A DNA stretch of 64,000 bases from Lichenicoccus sp964242335. GTDB lineage: Bacteria; Pseudomonadota; Alphaproteobacteria; Acetobacterales; Acetobacteraceae. Made by a program: the position numbers and the translations under genes. The notes below the pieces were generated by a model. The model saw nothing but the letters and a program-made list of their open reading frames with translations. It was not told the DNA's origin and made no database searches. The DNA lies in contig CAXTAY010000008.1 in assembly GCA_964242335.1 (NCBI GenBank), positions 46,028 through 110,027 on the forward strand, in the 5' to 3' direction. This document shows positions 25,407-34,394 of this stretch, piece after piece (within the stretch, counting starts at the first letter, position 1; the number at the start of each line of letters is the position of its first letter).

Positions 25407-25785
25407 GGCACAACACCTTCTCGATCTTGTCCTTCAGCGTCTCCGCGTTGAATGGCTTCACGATGTAGTTGGAGACGCCCGCCTGCTTCGCTGCAACAAC
25501 ATTTTCAATCTTGCTTTCGGCAGTGATCATGATGAAAGGAAGCGCTCTCAGCTTCGCGTCCTTTCGCACCTCCGTAAGAAGCTCGAGACCCGTCATCGGC
25601 TGCATGTTCCAGTCACTGATCACGAGACCGTAGTGACCCGTCTTCAGCTTGCTCAGGGCCTCACCTCCATCTGAAGCTTCCTCGACATTGTGGAACTCGA
25701 TCTGCTTCAACAGATTACGTATGATCCGCAACATTGTCTTGTAATCGTCGACGATCAGCACGTTCATTGACTTGTCTATAGACAT
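25399..25785 (-). CDS. cheY: Chemotaxis response regulator CheY
   Basis: 128-residue single receiver domain controlling the flagellar switch. Acid pocket Asp13/Asp14 (VLIVDDYKTM), phospho-acceptor Asp58 (VISDWNMQPM), Thr88 (FIMITAES) and Lys110 (YIVKPFN) are all present. No output domain. Encoded between motE and cheZ, directly downstream of the switch gene fliM; no chemoreceptor, CheA or CheW gene is in the window. Confidence 0.96.
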   Translation of the reverse strand: MSIDKSMNVLIVDDYKTMLRIIRNLLKQIEFHNVEEASDGGEALSKLKTGHYGLVISDWNMQPMTGLELLTEVRKDAKLRALPFIMITAESKIENVVAAKQAGVSNYIVKPFNAETLKDKIEKVLCHA

Positions 25786-25809
25786 GGGTATGGCTTTCGT
25801 TCTCGAGTT

Positions 25810-26469
25810 CTAGGGGGTCGCACCAGACGTGGCCGGGATCGGCACCGCGACGACATCCTGGCGGAGACGCATCTGTGCGAGCATCTGTGTTGCCAGGCGG
25901 GCCCGCTCAGGCTGCATCGCGGCGAGTATTCCTGCTGCCTTGCGGTCGTTCATCCTATCGAGGACCTCAAGCAGGACATGCATATCGAGAACATCGAAGA
26001 TGGCCGCAGCATCGCGCGGCTTCATACTCTCATAGACCTTGACTAGGCCGCTCCAGTTTGCATCCTGACGTTGCTTTCTAGCATGGTCGAGTTCGTCCAG
26101 TCGGCTCTGCAGGGCTGTCATATGGTCAATCTTGCTCTGCAGACGAGCTTCAGCCGCATCGAGAACTGTGCTGCGCTCTTCTAGAGCATGTTCACGTGCA
26201 TCGAGCTGCTCGCGCCGTTTAAGCAGATCCTGCAGCAAGGTCCGCTCGGCACTGCTTATCTCTCTGGTTGACGTCTGATTAATGCTCGGCACGGGCGCCG
26301 TATTCAAAACAACGGGCATTGGGGGCTCGACCGCTGGGATTTGCTGCGGCGCTACGCCGAGCGCATCACCAGCATTCCGCGCGAAGGTCACGACCTTCGC
26401 CGAGAGAAGAAGGAGAATCACGATCATAGTGACCGGAAGCAGACGGAGCGGCAGCAGACGGGATGCCAT
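25810..26469 (-). CDS. motE: MotE-like protein with MgtE N-terminal fold
   Basis: 219 residues. One N-terminal membrane helix (about residues 7-27, LPVTMIVILLLLSAKVVTFA), then a long coiled coil (about 75-150, RREQLDAREHALEERSTVLDAAEARLQSKIDHM) and a C-terminal MgtE_N-like helical domain (WSGLVKVYESMKPRDAAAIFDVLDMHVLLEVLDRMNDRKAAGILAAMQPERA). In Rhizobiales MotE is a periplasmic chaperone needed for folding and stability of the MotC motor protein. It lies between the DUF6468 gene and cheY. Confidence 0.82.
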   Translation of the reverse strand: MASRLLPLRLLPVTMIVILLLLSAKVVTFARNAGDALGVAPQQIPAVEPPMPVVLNTAPVPSINQTSTREISSAERTLLQDLLKRREQLDAREHALEERSTVLDAAEARLQSKIDHMTALQSRLDELDHARKQRQDANWSGLVKVYESMKPRDAAAIFDVLDMHVLLEVLDRMNDRKAAGILAAMQPERARLATQMLAQMRLRQDVVAVPIPATSGATP

Positions 26470-26474
26470 GATCG

Positions 26475-26957
26475 TTACCGCGCCATCCGCAGGGCACGCA
26501 GCAATTCTTTCTCAGCTTGACTGCGAACCCGGCTGTCGCCTTCTCCGGATAAAGCCTCCTCTGGGACCGCATGAAGCTTGGCGACCGGTCTGGTCGATGA
26601 TCGCGGCAATAAAGGTGTAGGCTCGGCGGTCGGGCGCGCCTGCCGGACAAGATTGTCCAGCTGATCTGCGAGCTTCTCACCGCGTTCGGTCAGGAAGACG
26701 AGGTCGTTCTTCAGGGCCTTAGCTTGGTCGACGTGTCGGGCGATCTGACGTCCGGCTCCATCGGCTACGACACGAAGTCGATCGATACCCCCCTCGGCTT
26801 GGCGAGTGCTTTCATTGAAGCCGGCTACGAGTTCCTCTAACGCCGCCCGATCTCGACGCAGCACGCCGAGCGCCTTCTCCAACCGAAAAGCGTGGAACAG
26901 AGTAGCCACAAGAAGCCCGATTAGCAGGGTTTCCAATGACCATTGCATGCTACTCAT
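26475..26957 (-). CDS. DUF6468 flagellar-operon protein
   Basis: 160 residues: one N-terminal membrane helix (about residues 8-26, ETLLIGLLVATLFHAFRLEKAL), then a coiled-coil stretch (about 30-115) including KNDLVFLTERGEKLADQLDNLV, the recognisable part of DUF6468. The family is found beside fliM and motE in Rhodospirillales and has no assigned function. A membrane-tethered coiled coil next to the motor switch genes suggests a basal-body or motor accessory role. It is 13 bases after fliM and five bases before motE. Confidence 0.75.
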   Translation of the reverse strand: MSSMQWSLETLLIGLLVATLFHAFRLEKALGVLRRDRAALEELVAGFNESTRQAEGGIDRLRVVADGAGRQIARHVDQAKALKNDLVFLTERGEKLADQLDNLVRQARPTAEPTPLLPRSSTRPVAKLHAVPEEALSGEGDSRVRSQAEKELLRALRMAR

Positions 26958-26970
26958 GCCCTAGTCCTCG

Positions 26971-28059
26971 TCACGACCGACGCATCGCGATCGTGTCAGG
27001 GTTGACCTGAGGTCTTCCCAACACTTGATCGATCCGCACGGCTATCTGATTCTTTCGTCGTCCGACCCTGCCTTCGAACAAGGTGACCTGGCCGCACCTG
27101 AGTTGCACTGGAGCATCGGGCCCTTGTCTCAGGGTGAACTGATCGCCCGGCTTGAGCGCAATGACGTCGGATAGACGCATCGGTTGCTCATCGAGCACGA
27201 CATCGAGATCTACCTCCGTACTCCACAGTTCTTCAGCAAGATGGGTCTCCCAGATGGAGTCTCGTCCAAATTTCTCCCCCATGAACTGCTGCAGGAGTAG
27301 CTCACGTACCGGCTCCAGGGTGGCATATGGCAGCAGCAGTTCCATGCGGCCGCCTCGATCCTCCATATCGATATGCAGCTTGGCGAGTACGGCTGCGTTG
27401 GAGAGTCTGGAGATCGCGGCGAAGCGGGAATTGACCTCGAGCCGCTCGAACCGGAAGCTGATAGAGCAAAGTGGGTCGAAACTCGCCGAGAGATCTGCCA
27501 GCACGACGCGGATCAGTCGCTCGACCAACATCCGCTCTATGGTCGTGTAGGGACGTCCCTCGATCCGCATCGCAGCAGTACCGCGGCGTCCACCAAGAAG
27601 TACATCGACGATCGAGTAGATCATCGCGGAGTCGATTACCATCAGCCCGTAATTCTCCCACTCCTCTGCCTTGAAGACTGCGAACATGGCCGGTAACGGC
27701 ACTGAATTCAGATAATCACCGAAGCGTAGAGAAACCACGTTGTCGATCGATACCTCGACGTTATCGCTGGTGAAGTTTCTCAAGCTCGTGGACATGATCC
27801 GCACTAGGCGGTCGAACACGATCTCCAGCATCGGCAGGCGCTCGTAAGAGACCAGGCCGGAGCTGATAATGCGCTCGATGCCGCTTTCCGGCCCGTCTTC
27901 GCCGCCGACTTCATCAAACCCCAGGAGAGAGTCGATCTCCGCCTGATTTAAGATACGAGCGAGTTCAGCCGGCTCGGCGACCGAAGGTTGCGCGTCAGGC
28001 GCCTCTTCATCGAGCCCGGCTGCCCAGGCAGCCGCCATGTCCTCATCAGAGTCGCTCAT
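26971..28059 (-). CDS. fliM: Flagellar motor switch protein FliM
   Basis: 362-residue C-ring protein that binds CheY-P. The N-terminal CheY-binding peptide region is near ARILNQAEIDSLLGF; the CheC-like middle domain includes LEIVFDRLVRIMSTSLRNFT and MIYSIVDVLLGGRRGTAAMRIEGRPYTTIERMLVERLI; the C-terminal SpoA-like domain has LGRPQVNPDTIAM at the end. It overlaps fliL by four bases. An extra acidic N-terminal 30 residues (SDEDMAAAWAAGLDEEAPD) precede the CheY-binding motif. Confidence 0.95.
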   Translation of the reverse strand: MSDSDEDMAAAWAAGLDEEAPDAQPSVAEPAELARILNQAEIDSLLGFDEVGGEDGPESGIERIISSGLVSYERLPMLEIVFDRLVRIMSTSLRNFTSDNVEVSIDNVVSLRFGDYLNSVPLPAMFAVFKAEEWENYGLMVIDSAMIYSIVDVLLGGRRGTAAMRIEGRPYTTIERMLVERLIRVVLADLSASFDPLCSISFRFERLEVNSRFAAISRLSNAAVLAKLHIDMEDRGGRMELLLPYATLEPVRELLLQQFMGEKFGRDSIWETHLAEELWSTEVDLDVVLDEQPMRLSDVIALKPGDQFTLRQGPDAPVQLRCGQVTLFEGRVGRRKNQIAVRIDQVLGRPQVNPDTIAMRRS

Positions 28060-28547
28060 TGGATGAGCATCTCGATGAAGAGAACATCGGTCACTTGAAC
28101 TGGAGCCGCTATGGCATCGATTCGACCCATCAGTGCTTCACGGAGGCGATATGTTCCTTCACCACCGTGCAACTCTTCCGGACGCATGCTCCGTAGGTAG
28201 GTGTGAACCGCATCCAGAATCTGCGGCATCTTCGTCAGGATCGCGGGTTGATCTCTCACATGAGAGATTTCGACACGCGCTTTCAACTTGATGAAGATGG
28301 CACGACGGTTACCAGAATCTAGATTAGTCACGATATCTGGTATATCGATCAGAACTGGTTTCTCGGCAGCGGTATCGGTCTGGCTTCGCAGAGTGGTCCC
28401 GAACTTCGTCGGCAAGATGCCGCTCAGCCAGAGAGCAGATGTGATAACAATCAGCAGCAACGGCGCCGCGAGCAGGATGAGTTTCCGGCTGGGAATCGAC
28501 TTCTTGGTCCTCTCCTCTCCTTCGTTCGTCGCTACTGCACTACTCAT
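28056..28547 (-). CDS. fliL: Flagellar basal-body associated protein FliL
   Basis: 163 residues from ATG 28547, chosen because GAGG lies nine bases upstream and the product then has the usual FliL plan: a short basic cytoplasmic tail (TKKSIPSRK), a membrane helix (about 23-44, LILLAAPLLLIVITSALWLSG), and a periplasmic domain with IFIKLKARVEISHVRDQPAI. FliL associates with the MotA/MotB stator. First gene of the fliL-fliM-motE-cheY-cheZ unit, divergent from flgF. Confidence 0.92.
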   Translation of the reverse strand: MSSAVATNEGEERTKKSIPSRKLILLAAPLLLIVITSALWLSGILPTKFGTTLRSQTDTAAEKPVLIDIPDIVTNLDSGNRRAIFIKLKARVEISHVRDQPAILTKMPQILDAVHTYLRSMRPEELHGGEGTYRLREALMGRIDAIAAPVQVTDVLFIEMLIQ

Positions 28548-28600
28548 CAAGGCGATCCTCAAAATATGCTGGTAGCGGGCCTGCCCGTCCTTCTGACGGT

Positions 28601-28616
28601 TGAAAGAACCCTGCCA
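28601..28616 (-). promoter_or_regulatory. Sigma-54-like site upstream of fliL
   Basis: On the minus strand TGGCAGGGTTCTTTCA has the -24 element TGGCA and a -12 TTTC in place of TTGC, with correct spacing, 54 bases before the fliL start. A FliX gene in the same window makes sigma-54/FlbD-type control plausible. The missing -12 G lowers confidence. Confidence 0.3.
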
Positions 28617-28733
28617 GCAAGAGGTTAAGGAGTGATGACCAGGCGGTAGCAGCCTCTCGGTTCCGGTAGCCACCATTTGCTAACCATTTAGTAGCTTTCG
28701 TACCGGATGATCACGAGATCTGAGGGATGCGAG

Positions 28734-29474
28734 ATGGAAAATCCGACCTATATTGCGCTGTCGAAACTTGAAGCACAGCAGCGCACGATGGACGTGATCG
28801 CTGGCAACATCGCCAACGTAAATACGGTCGGCTACAAGGCGGAGCGGGTGCTGTTTAGCGACTTCCTGGTAAAACAGAAGGACGCTTATGCGGTTCCAGG
28901 AGGCAGGACATTGTCCTTCGCGCAGGACCGGGCAACCTACCGGGATCACTCCTCTGGCACTCTCACCCAGACCGGGAATCCTCTAGATCTGGCGCTCGGC
29001 AGCAACGGCTTCTTCTCCGTACAGACTGCGAACGGCATTCGCCTAACACGTTCCGGTCGGTTCGGGCTTCTCGCTGACGGAACCGTCGCCGATTCATCGG
29101 GAAATGCTCTGCTCGATACCAGTGGCAGTCCAATTCAGTTGCCGGCCGGAGACAGTCATATCCAAGTCGCCGCCGACGGAACCGTCAGCGCCGAGACCGG
29201 GCGCATCGCGCAGGTGGGGGTGGTCGATGTCAGTGACACCAATCAGCTACTTCCCGAGGGTGGAAAGCTATTTCGTAGTAACATTGCTCCACAACCCGCC
29301 ATCAAGCCGCATGTTGTTCAAGGCTCCCTGGAAGAAAGCAATGTGCAGCCTATCAGCGAGCTTACCCAGATGATGCAAACGGAACGCGAGTTCCAGTTCA
29401 TTTCGCAGTTTGTTTCGAGTGAAGCTGACCGTCAGCAGAGCGCGATCGACAAGATTACTCAGCAGCAGAGCTAG
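28734..29474 (+). CDS. flgF: Flagellar basal-body rod protein FlgF
   Basis: 246-residue distal/proximal rod subunit. ATG 28734 is chosen because GAGGG stands seven bases upstream, and MENPTYIALSKLEAQQRTMDVIAGNIANVNTVGYKAE is the expected FlgF start; an ATG at 28707 is in frame but lacks support. The C-terminus (ESNVQPISELTQMMQTEREFQFISQF) is the conserved axial-protein coiled segment. First of flgF-flgG-flgA-flgH. Confidence 0.95.
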   Translation: MENPTYIALSKLEAQQRTMDVIAGNIANVNTVGYKAERVLFSDFLVKQKDAYAVPGGRTLSFAQDRATYRDHSSGTLTQTGNPLDLALGSNGFFSVQTANGIRLTRSGRFGLLADGTVADSSGNALLDTSGSPIQLPAGDSHIQVAADGTVSAETGRIAQVGVVDVSDTNQLLPEGGKLFRSNIAPQPAIKPHVVQGSLEESNVQPISELTQMMQTEREFQFISQFVSSEADRQQSAIDKITQQQS

Positions 29475-29511
29475 TCCAGGCCGCGGTTGCGTCCATCAGC
29501 AGGAGAAGACC

Positions 29512-30297
29512 ATGCGCGCACTCGACATCGCCGGCACCGGCATGCAAGCACAGCAGACCAACGTTGAAGTCATCTCGAACAACATCGCCAACATGACGAC
29601 GACCGGATACAAGCGCCGTCGGGCTGAGTTCCAGGACCTTATCTATCAGAACCTCCGCCGGGTCGGCTCCAATAGCTCCGATAGCGGATCGATCGTTCCA
29701 TCCGGCGCGCAGGTAGGGCTTGGTGTCAAGACAGCGGCGATCTACCGGATCAGCGAGCAAGGCAGCCTTACTCAGACCAGCAACAGCCTGGATCTCGCGA
29801 TCCAAGGAAACGGCTATTTTCAGGTTACGCTGCCTTCGGGAGACACAGCCTATACGCGAGACGGTACCTTTGCCCTGGGTCCCGACGGGACCATCGTGAC
29901 CTCCGACGGATACGCAGTGGCGCCAGGCATCACCGTCCCGCCGAACGCGCAGAGCATCACGATCAACACCTCCGGACAGGTGCAGGCTACGATCGCCGGT
30001 CAGACTGCGGCTCAGACCGTCGGACAGCTGCAGCTCGCGGTTTTTCCGAATGAAGCCGGCCTCGATGCGCAAGGCGACAACCTGTTTCTGCAGACGACGG
30101 CATCGGGCACTCCGACCACCGGCACGCCGAACGCAGCCGGCTTCGGCAGCGTCATGCAGGGCTTTGTCGAGAGTTCCAACGTCAACGTGGTCACGGAGAT
30201 GACGGATCTTATCACGGCGCAACGCGCCTATGAGATGAACAGCAAGGTCATCACCGCTTCGGACGATCTCCTGCAGACCCTGACCAACTTGAAATGA
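29512..30297 (+). CDS. flgG: Flagellar distal rod protein FlgG
   Basis: 261 residues, the normal FlgG length. AGGAG lies six bases before the ATG. N-terminal axial motif IAGTGMQAQQTNVEVISNNIANMTTTGYKRRRAEFQDLIYQ, central LDLAIQGNGYFQV, and C-terminal VESSNVNVVTEMTDLITAQRAYEMNSKVITASDDLLQ. Forms the distal rod through the P- and L-rings encoded nearby (flgI, flgH). The stop overlaps the flgA start. Confidence 0.98.
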   Translation: MRALDIAGTGMQAQQTNVEVISNNIANMTTTGYKRRRAEFQDLIYQNLRRVGSNSSDSGSIVPSGAQVGLGVKTAAIYRISEQGSLTQTSNSLDLAIQGNGYFQVTLPSGDTAYTRDGTFALGPDGTIVTSDGYAVAPGITVPPNAQSITINTSGQVQATIAGQTAAQTVGQLQLAVFPNEAGLDAQGDNLFLQTTASGTPTTGTPNAAGFGSVMQGFVESSNVNVVTEMTDLITAQRAYEMNSKVITASDDLLQTLTNLK

Positions 30298-31334
30298 CCA
30301 CCAAGCTGAACATCGTGTTCGCGTTCATCGCGGCATTGGGCTCGAGCATGACGGTTTGGCCGAACTCTGCGTCAGCCGCGCAACCGCGTGGCTCGACGAT
30401 CGTCCGATCAGAAGCCGTGAAGTTGTCCGATCTGTTCTCTGGCTTGGAAGCGGGTCAGGATTGCGATATCGGACCGGCGCCCCTACCAGGTCGCCGTTTC
30501 GTCATCGAGCAGCCTCAGCTCGCGGCAATTGCCGAGCAGTTCGGTGTCGATTGGCAGCCGGGCCCGGCTCCTGCTCGCGTTGTCCTTGAGCGCAAGTCTC
30601 GGTCGGTGAGCCGAGACGACCTGATGACGGTCATCCGTCCGGCCCTCCTTGCTGCGGGAGCATCCGAAAATGCCGACGTAAGCTTGAGCACCTATGTCAT
30701 GCCGTTGCTTCCCGCGGAGGCCTCGGGCCAACCGGATGTTGAAGCCTTGAATTATGACCGCGGCAGCGGCCGTTTCTCTGCCGACCTGCTGTTCGAGATG
30801 CCTGGAGGGGATCCCGTGCCGCTGCAGATCTCGGGGACCATCCAGGAAATGATCCAGATCCCGGTCTTGGCGCACAATATGAGTGCCGGCACCGTGATCA
30901 CCCCATCCGATTTGCAGGTGCGACGCGTGCGCAAGACCATGATCAGCGACAGGACGCTCCTCACCGTAGATGCGGCGATGGGCCTCGCGCTGCGACATCA
31001 GATGATGGTCGGCAACCCGTTATCGCCTGAAGAGCTCAGCCGTCCATCGTTGGTCTCGCGTGGCATGTCCGTGCTCCTGCGGCTGGAGGATACCGGGCTG
31101 GTCCTGGTAGCCAAAGGAGTAGCCATCGAGGACGGAGGCCTGGATGACCGTATCCACGTTCTCAACCCTGTTTCTCGCGCCATCCTGGTCGCTCGCGTAA
31201 CAGGAGCAGGCACGGTGCAGGTCGATCCGGCGAGCACGCCGGTCATGTTGGCGCCGCAGGAGTCTGGACTTCCTCCTGCCTACAGCGTGGCCGCGATGAC
31301 GCAGTTCTCGAAGCAGCGGGAGATGGCGCCATGA
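30294..31334 (+). CDS. flgA: Flagellar P-ring assembly chaperone FlgA
   Basis: 346-residue periplasmic protein with a Sec signal (about residues 1-28, ending SASA). The C-terminal SAF domain is evident: IPVLAHNMSAGTVITPSDLQVRRVRKTMI, LRHQMMVGNPLS and VLVAKGVAIEDGGLDDRIHVLNPVSRAILVARVTGAGTVQV. FlgA chaperones FlgI during P-ring assembly. Overlaps flgG and flgH by four bases at each end. The N-terminal domain (about 30-200) is longer than in enteric FlgA, as often seen in alphaproteobacteria. Confidence 0.93.
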   Translation: MTTKLNIVFAFIAALGSSMTVWPNSASAAQPRGSTIVRSEAVKLSDLFSGLEAGQDCDIGPAPLPGRRFVIEQPQLAAIAEQFGVDWQPGPAPARVVLERKSRSVSRDDLMTVIRPALLAAGASENADVSLSTYVMPLLPAEASGQPDVEALNYDRGSGRFSADLLFEMPGGDPVPLQISGTIQEMIQIPVLAHNMSAGTVITPSDLQVRRVRKTMISDRTLLTVDAAMGLALRHQMMVGNPLSPEELSRPSLVSRGMSVLLRLEDTGLVLVAKGVAIEDGGLDDRIHVLNPVSRAILVARVTGAGTVQVDPASTPVMLAPQESGLPPAYSVAAMTQFSKQREMAP

Positions 31335-32062
31335 CACGCTCAAGATGGCTGATCCTGCTGCTCCTCACGACATCGCTGTCCGGGTGCGGGACGTTTGACC
31401 GGCTTTCGGATATCGGGCGGCCGCCGACCATGAGCCAGATCGCCGACCCGACCGCGGCGCGTGATTATCGGCCGGTCACGATGCCTATGCCACCGGTGCA
31501 ACCGCCACCCACCGAACTCGCGAGCCTCTGGCGGCCTGGCAGCCGTGCCTTCTTTCGAGATCAGAGAGCGGCGCAGGTGGGAGATCTGCTGACTGTGCTG
31601 GTGAACATCACTGATAATGCAGACTTCGAGAACAACACGACCGCGAGCCGGACCGGAGCAGAGTCCATGGGCATCCCGAACCTCTTCGGGCTGAAGGGAA
31701 AGGTCGTATCGGCGGTAACCGGGGCCAACTCGCTGAGCACCAACAGCAACAACAGCAACATCGCTACTGGAAAAATCGCCCGCACCGAAACCATGACCTT
31801 GCGGCTCGCAGGGATCGTTACGCAAGTGATGCAAAATGGCAATCTGGTGGTGGCCGCACGACAGGAGGTCAGGGCGAACAGCGAGCTTCGGGTCCTGCAA
31901 GTCACCGGTATCGTCCGCCCGCAGGACATAACCGGCGACAACACCATCACGCATGACCGGATGGCGGAGGCGAGGATTTCCTACGGCGGCCGCGGCCAAC
32001 TCACCGATCTGCAGACGCCGCGTTACGGACAGCAGCTCATGGACATCGTGCTGCCGTTCTGA
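31331..32062 (+). CDS. flgH: Flagellar L-ring protein FlgH
   Basis: 243-residue outer-membrane lipoprotein. The lipobox LSGC places the lipidated cysteine at residue 19. Family features: LASLWRPGSRAFFRDQRAAQVGDLLTVLVNITDNADFEN, TMTLRLAGIVTQVMQNGNLVVAARQEVRANSELRVLQVTGIVRPQDITGDNTI and the terminal YGQQLMDIVLPF. Ends the flgF-flgG-flgA-flgH unit 12 bases short of the convergent dksA stop. Confidence 0.97.
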   Translation: MTRSRWLILLLLTTSLSGCGTFDRLSDIGRPPTMSQIADPTAARDYRPVTMPMPPVQPPPTELASLWRPGSRAFFRDQRAAQVGDLLTVLVNITDNADFENNTTASRTGAESMGIPNLFGLKGKVVSAVTGANSLSTNSNNSNIATGKIARTETMTLRLAGIVTQVMQNGNLVVAARQEVRANSELRVLQVTGIVRPQDITGDNTITHDRMAEARISYGGRGQLTDLQTPRYGQQLMDIVLPF

Positions 32063-32074
32063 ATCGACATCCGC

Positions 32075-32488
32075 TCAATCGTCGCGATGCACTTTCTCCA
32101 TTCGTTCATGACGCTCCTGCGCCTCGATCGACAGTGTAGCGATCGGCCGCGCCTCGAGCCGCTTCAGGCCGATCGGTTCACCGGTCTCCTCGCAGTACCC
32201 GTAGGTCCCGTTCTCTATGCGGAGCAGCGCCAAGCCGATCTTCGCGATCAGCTTGCGAGCACGGTCTCGGGTCCGCAGTTCCAGCGCCCGATCCGTCTCC
32301 ACGGTCGCCCGATCCGTGATGTCCGCCTCATGGATACCACCCTCCGACAGGCTGGCGAGGGTCCCATCCGCTTCCTTGAGCAGATCCGCCCGCCATCTCG
32401 TGAGCTTGAGACGGAAGTACTCCACCTGGATCGGGTTCATGAACTCCTCGTTATCGGATGGGCGGTAGTCGGCAGGTAAGGTGATCAT
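32075..32488 (-). CDS. dksA: DksA/TraR family RNA polymerase-binding protein
   Basis: 137 residues from ATG 32488. DksA binds the RNA polymerase secondary channel and mediates the stringent response with ppGpp. The coiled-coil tip motif D-x-x-D-R-A is intact (EADITDRATVETDRALELRTRDR). The C-terminal region YGYCEETGEPIGLKRLEARPIATLSIEAQERHE has one cysteine instead of the four of enteric zinc-binding DksA, which is normal in alphaproteobacteria. Convergent with flgH; fliX lies upstream on the same strand with a 156-base gap, in which I recognise nothing specific. Confidence 0.93.
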   Translation of the reverse strand: MITLPADYRPSDNEEFMNPIQVEYFRLKLTRWRADLLKEADGTLASLSEGGIHEADITDRATVETDRALELRTRDRARKLIAKIGLALLRIENGTYGYCEETGEPIGLKRLEARPIATLSIEAQERHERMEKVHRDD

Positions 32489-32644
32489 CGTCGCCGATCC
32501 TAAAGAGATGCAGCCGAAGGGAGGGACCCTCGAACGCCCATTCACCCGATTAATGCCTGCCGGCTTGAGATCAGCGACCGGCCTTCAGAATTGCGCGGCT
32601 TATAGCTACCGGGACCTCTGCCGCCAAGAGCATTTGACCGTTCG

Positions 32645-33151
32645 TCACGAGCCGGTCACAGAATCCGTGATGGCGGTCGCCGCTGATGCGCCGTCCGGGT
32701 CCTGCAGGCGAGGAGCCCGACGCAGGAGCTCCAGTCGCGCACGAAGACGGATGGAGCTCAGGACGCGGGCGAGGGTCGGGTCATGCACCATCGGATCCAT
32801 TTCCGCGAGAGCGGCTAGACGGGCGAGGCCCTGTGCGGAGCCGGCGGAGGAGGCCAGCAGCGTCTTCTGCAGCGCCGTCAGTGCTTCCAGGATCTCCTGA
32901 CCGTGACGCCGCGCCTCCCGGTCTGTCAGGTCCGGTCCGCAACGGGTCCCCGATCCGATCTGTTCCTGAAGTGCGAGCATGGCGCCGGTGGCGGCCGTGG
33001 AGGGCGCGGCGCGCGCCTGACCCATTGCCGCCTGATCGGACACATCCGGCAGCGAGGGGATCCTGAAGCCGGTGTCGGCGGCGGTCGATCCGCGAGGGGA
33101 GAATGATGGCTCCATCGTAGGCAGGACGGCGCCAGGGGCGATGATGGTCAT
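32645..33151 (-). CDS. fliX: Flagellar assembly regulator FliX
   Basis: 168 residues from ATG 33151, with GAGG six bases upstream. The C-terminal half matches FliX: DREARRHGQEILEALTALQKTLLASS, then LARLAALAEMDPMVHDPTLARVLSSIRLRARLELLRR. In Caulobacter FliX couples early basal-body assembly to the activity of the sigma-54 activator FlbD. The N-terminal half is low-complexity. It diverges from flgI across 139 bases; the same pairing occurs in other alphaproteobacteria. Confidence 0.88.
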   Translation of the reverse strand: MTIIAPGAVLPTMEPSFSPRGSTAADTGFRIPSLPDVSDQAAMGQARAAPSTAATGAMLALQEQIGSGTRCGPDLTDREARRHGQEILEALTALQKTLLASSAGSAQGLARLAALAEMDPMVHDPTLARVLSSIRLRARLELLRRAPRLQDPDGASAATAITDSVTGS

Positions 33152-33290
33152 CAACATCCTCGAGACTAGGGCGACAGCCGGATCCGCACCGCTGCTTATC
33201 ATTACGAGTCCGACCTTGTCGTTGATAATTTGTTGGTAATTGGCGAGCTAGGATGAGGAGCGGCTCGTTTGAGCACTGACACAGGACTCC

Positions 33291-34394
33291 ATGCACAAGT
33301 TCCGGCTGCTGATCGCCCTGCTGAGCCTGTTGGTCTCCTTGCCGGCCTATGCCGAGCAGGTGCGGATCAAGGACATCTCCGACGTCGAGGGTATCCGGAG
33401 CAACCAGCTTATCGGCTACGGCCTCGTCGTCGGACTGAACGGCACCGGAGATCGGCTGAACAACTCCGTCTTCACGCGGGAGTCGATGATCAGCATGCTC
33501 GAGCGGCTGGGAGTGAACATACGGGACCAGGAAGCGAAGCTGCAGACCAAGGACATCGCCGCGGTGATGGTTACGGCCGATCTTCCGGCTTTCGTACATG
33601 GCGGCAGCCGGATCGACATTACGATCTCGGCCGCCGGTGACGCGACCGACCTGTCGGGGGGAACGCTGCTGGTGACGCCGCTGATGGCCGCGGACGGTGA
33701 GGTCTACGCGGTTGCCCAGGGTCAGATGGTGTCCAGCGCCTTCTCGGCGCGTGGCGCAGCGGCGTCGATCACGCGCAACATCCCGACCAGCGCTCACATG
33801 GCGAATGGCGCTACCGTTGAACGAGAGGTGCCGGTAGACCTAAGCGTGAAGAGCGAGCTGCGTCTGTCGCTGCGCAACCCCGATCTGACGACCGCGGAGC
33901 GGATCTCCTCCGTGATCAACCAGACCCTCGGGAGCGGTCTGGCGCGGGCTACCGATCCGCGGACGGTCGCGCTTTCGCTGGCGGGCCGTGATGTCGTCGA
34001 GACGTTGTCGCAGATCGAGGATCTCATGGTGCAGCCCGACTCACCGGCGATCGTGGTCGTGGACGAGGCGAGCGGCACGATCGTGATGGGCGACAACGTC
34101 CGCATCAGCACGGTCGCGATCGCGCAGGGCAACCTCACCATACAGGTCGCCGAGACGCCTCAGGCCTCACAGCCAGCGCCGTTCTCGAAGGGACAGACCG
34201 CGATACTGCCGCGCACGTCAGTGCAAGTGGATACTGGTGCCGGCAAGCGGCTGGGCATCCTGAAGGACGGGCCGAGCCTACGTGATCTGGTGAGCGGCCT
34301 GAACGCGCTCGGCGTAGGACCACGCGACATGATCAGCATCCTGCAGACCATCAAGGCTGCCGGAGCGTTGCAGGCAGACTTGGTGGTGCGATGA
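33291..34394 (+). CDS. flgI: Flagellar P-ring protein FlgI
   Basis: 367-residue periplasmic ring protein with a Sec signal (about residues 1-21, ending AYA). Diagnostic: VRIKDISDVEGIRSNQLIGYGLVVGLNGTGD, LERLGVNIRDQEAKLQTKDIAAVMVTADLPAF, VEREVPVDL and the terminal LVSGLNALGVGPRDMISILQTIKAAGALQADLVVR. Its stop overlaps flgJ by four bases. Confidence 0.98.
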   Translation: MHKFRLLIALLSLLVSLPAYAEQVRIKDISDVEGIRSNQLIGYGLVVGLNGTGDRLNNSVFTRESMISMLERLGVNIRDQEAKLQTKDIAAVMVTADLPAFVHGGSRIDITISAAGDATDLSGGTLLVTPLMAADGEVYAVAQGQMVSSAFSARGAAASITRNIPTSAHMANGATVEREVPVDLSVKSELRLSLRNPDLTTAERISSVINQTLGSGLARATDPRTVALSLAGRDVVETLSQIEDLMVQPDSPAIVVVDEASGTIVMGDNVRISTVAIAQGNLTIQVAETPQASQPAPFSKGQTAILPRTSVQVDTGAGKRLGILKDGPSLRDLVSGLNALGVGPRDMISILQTIKAAGALQADLVVR

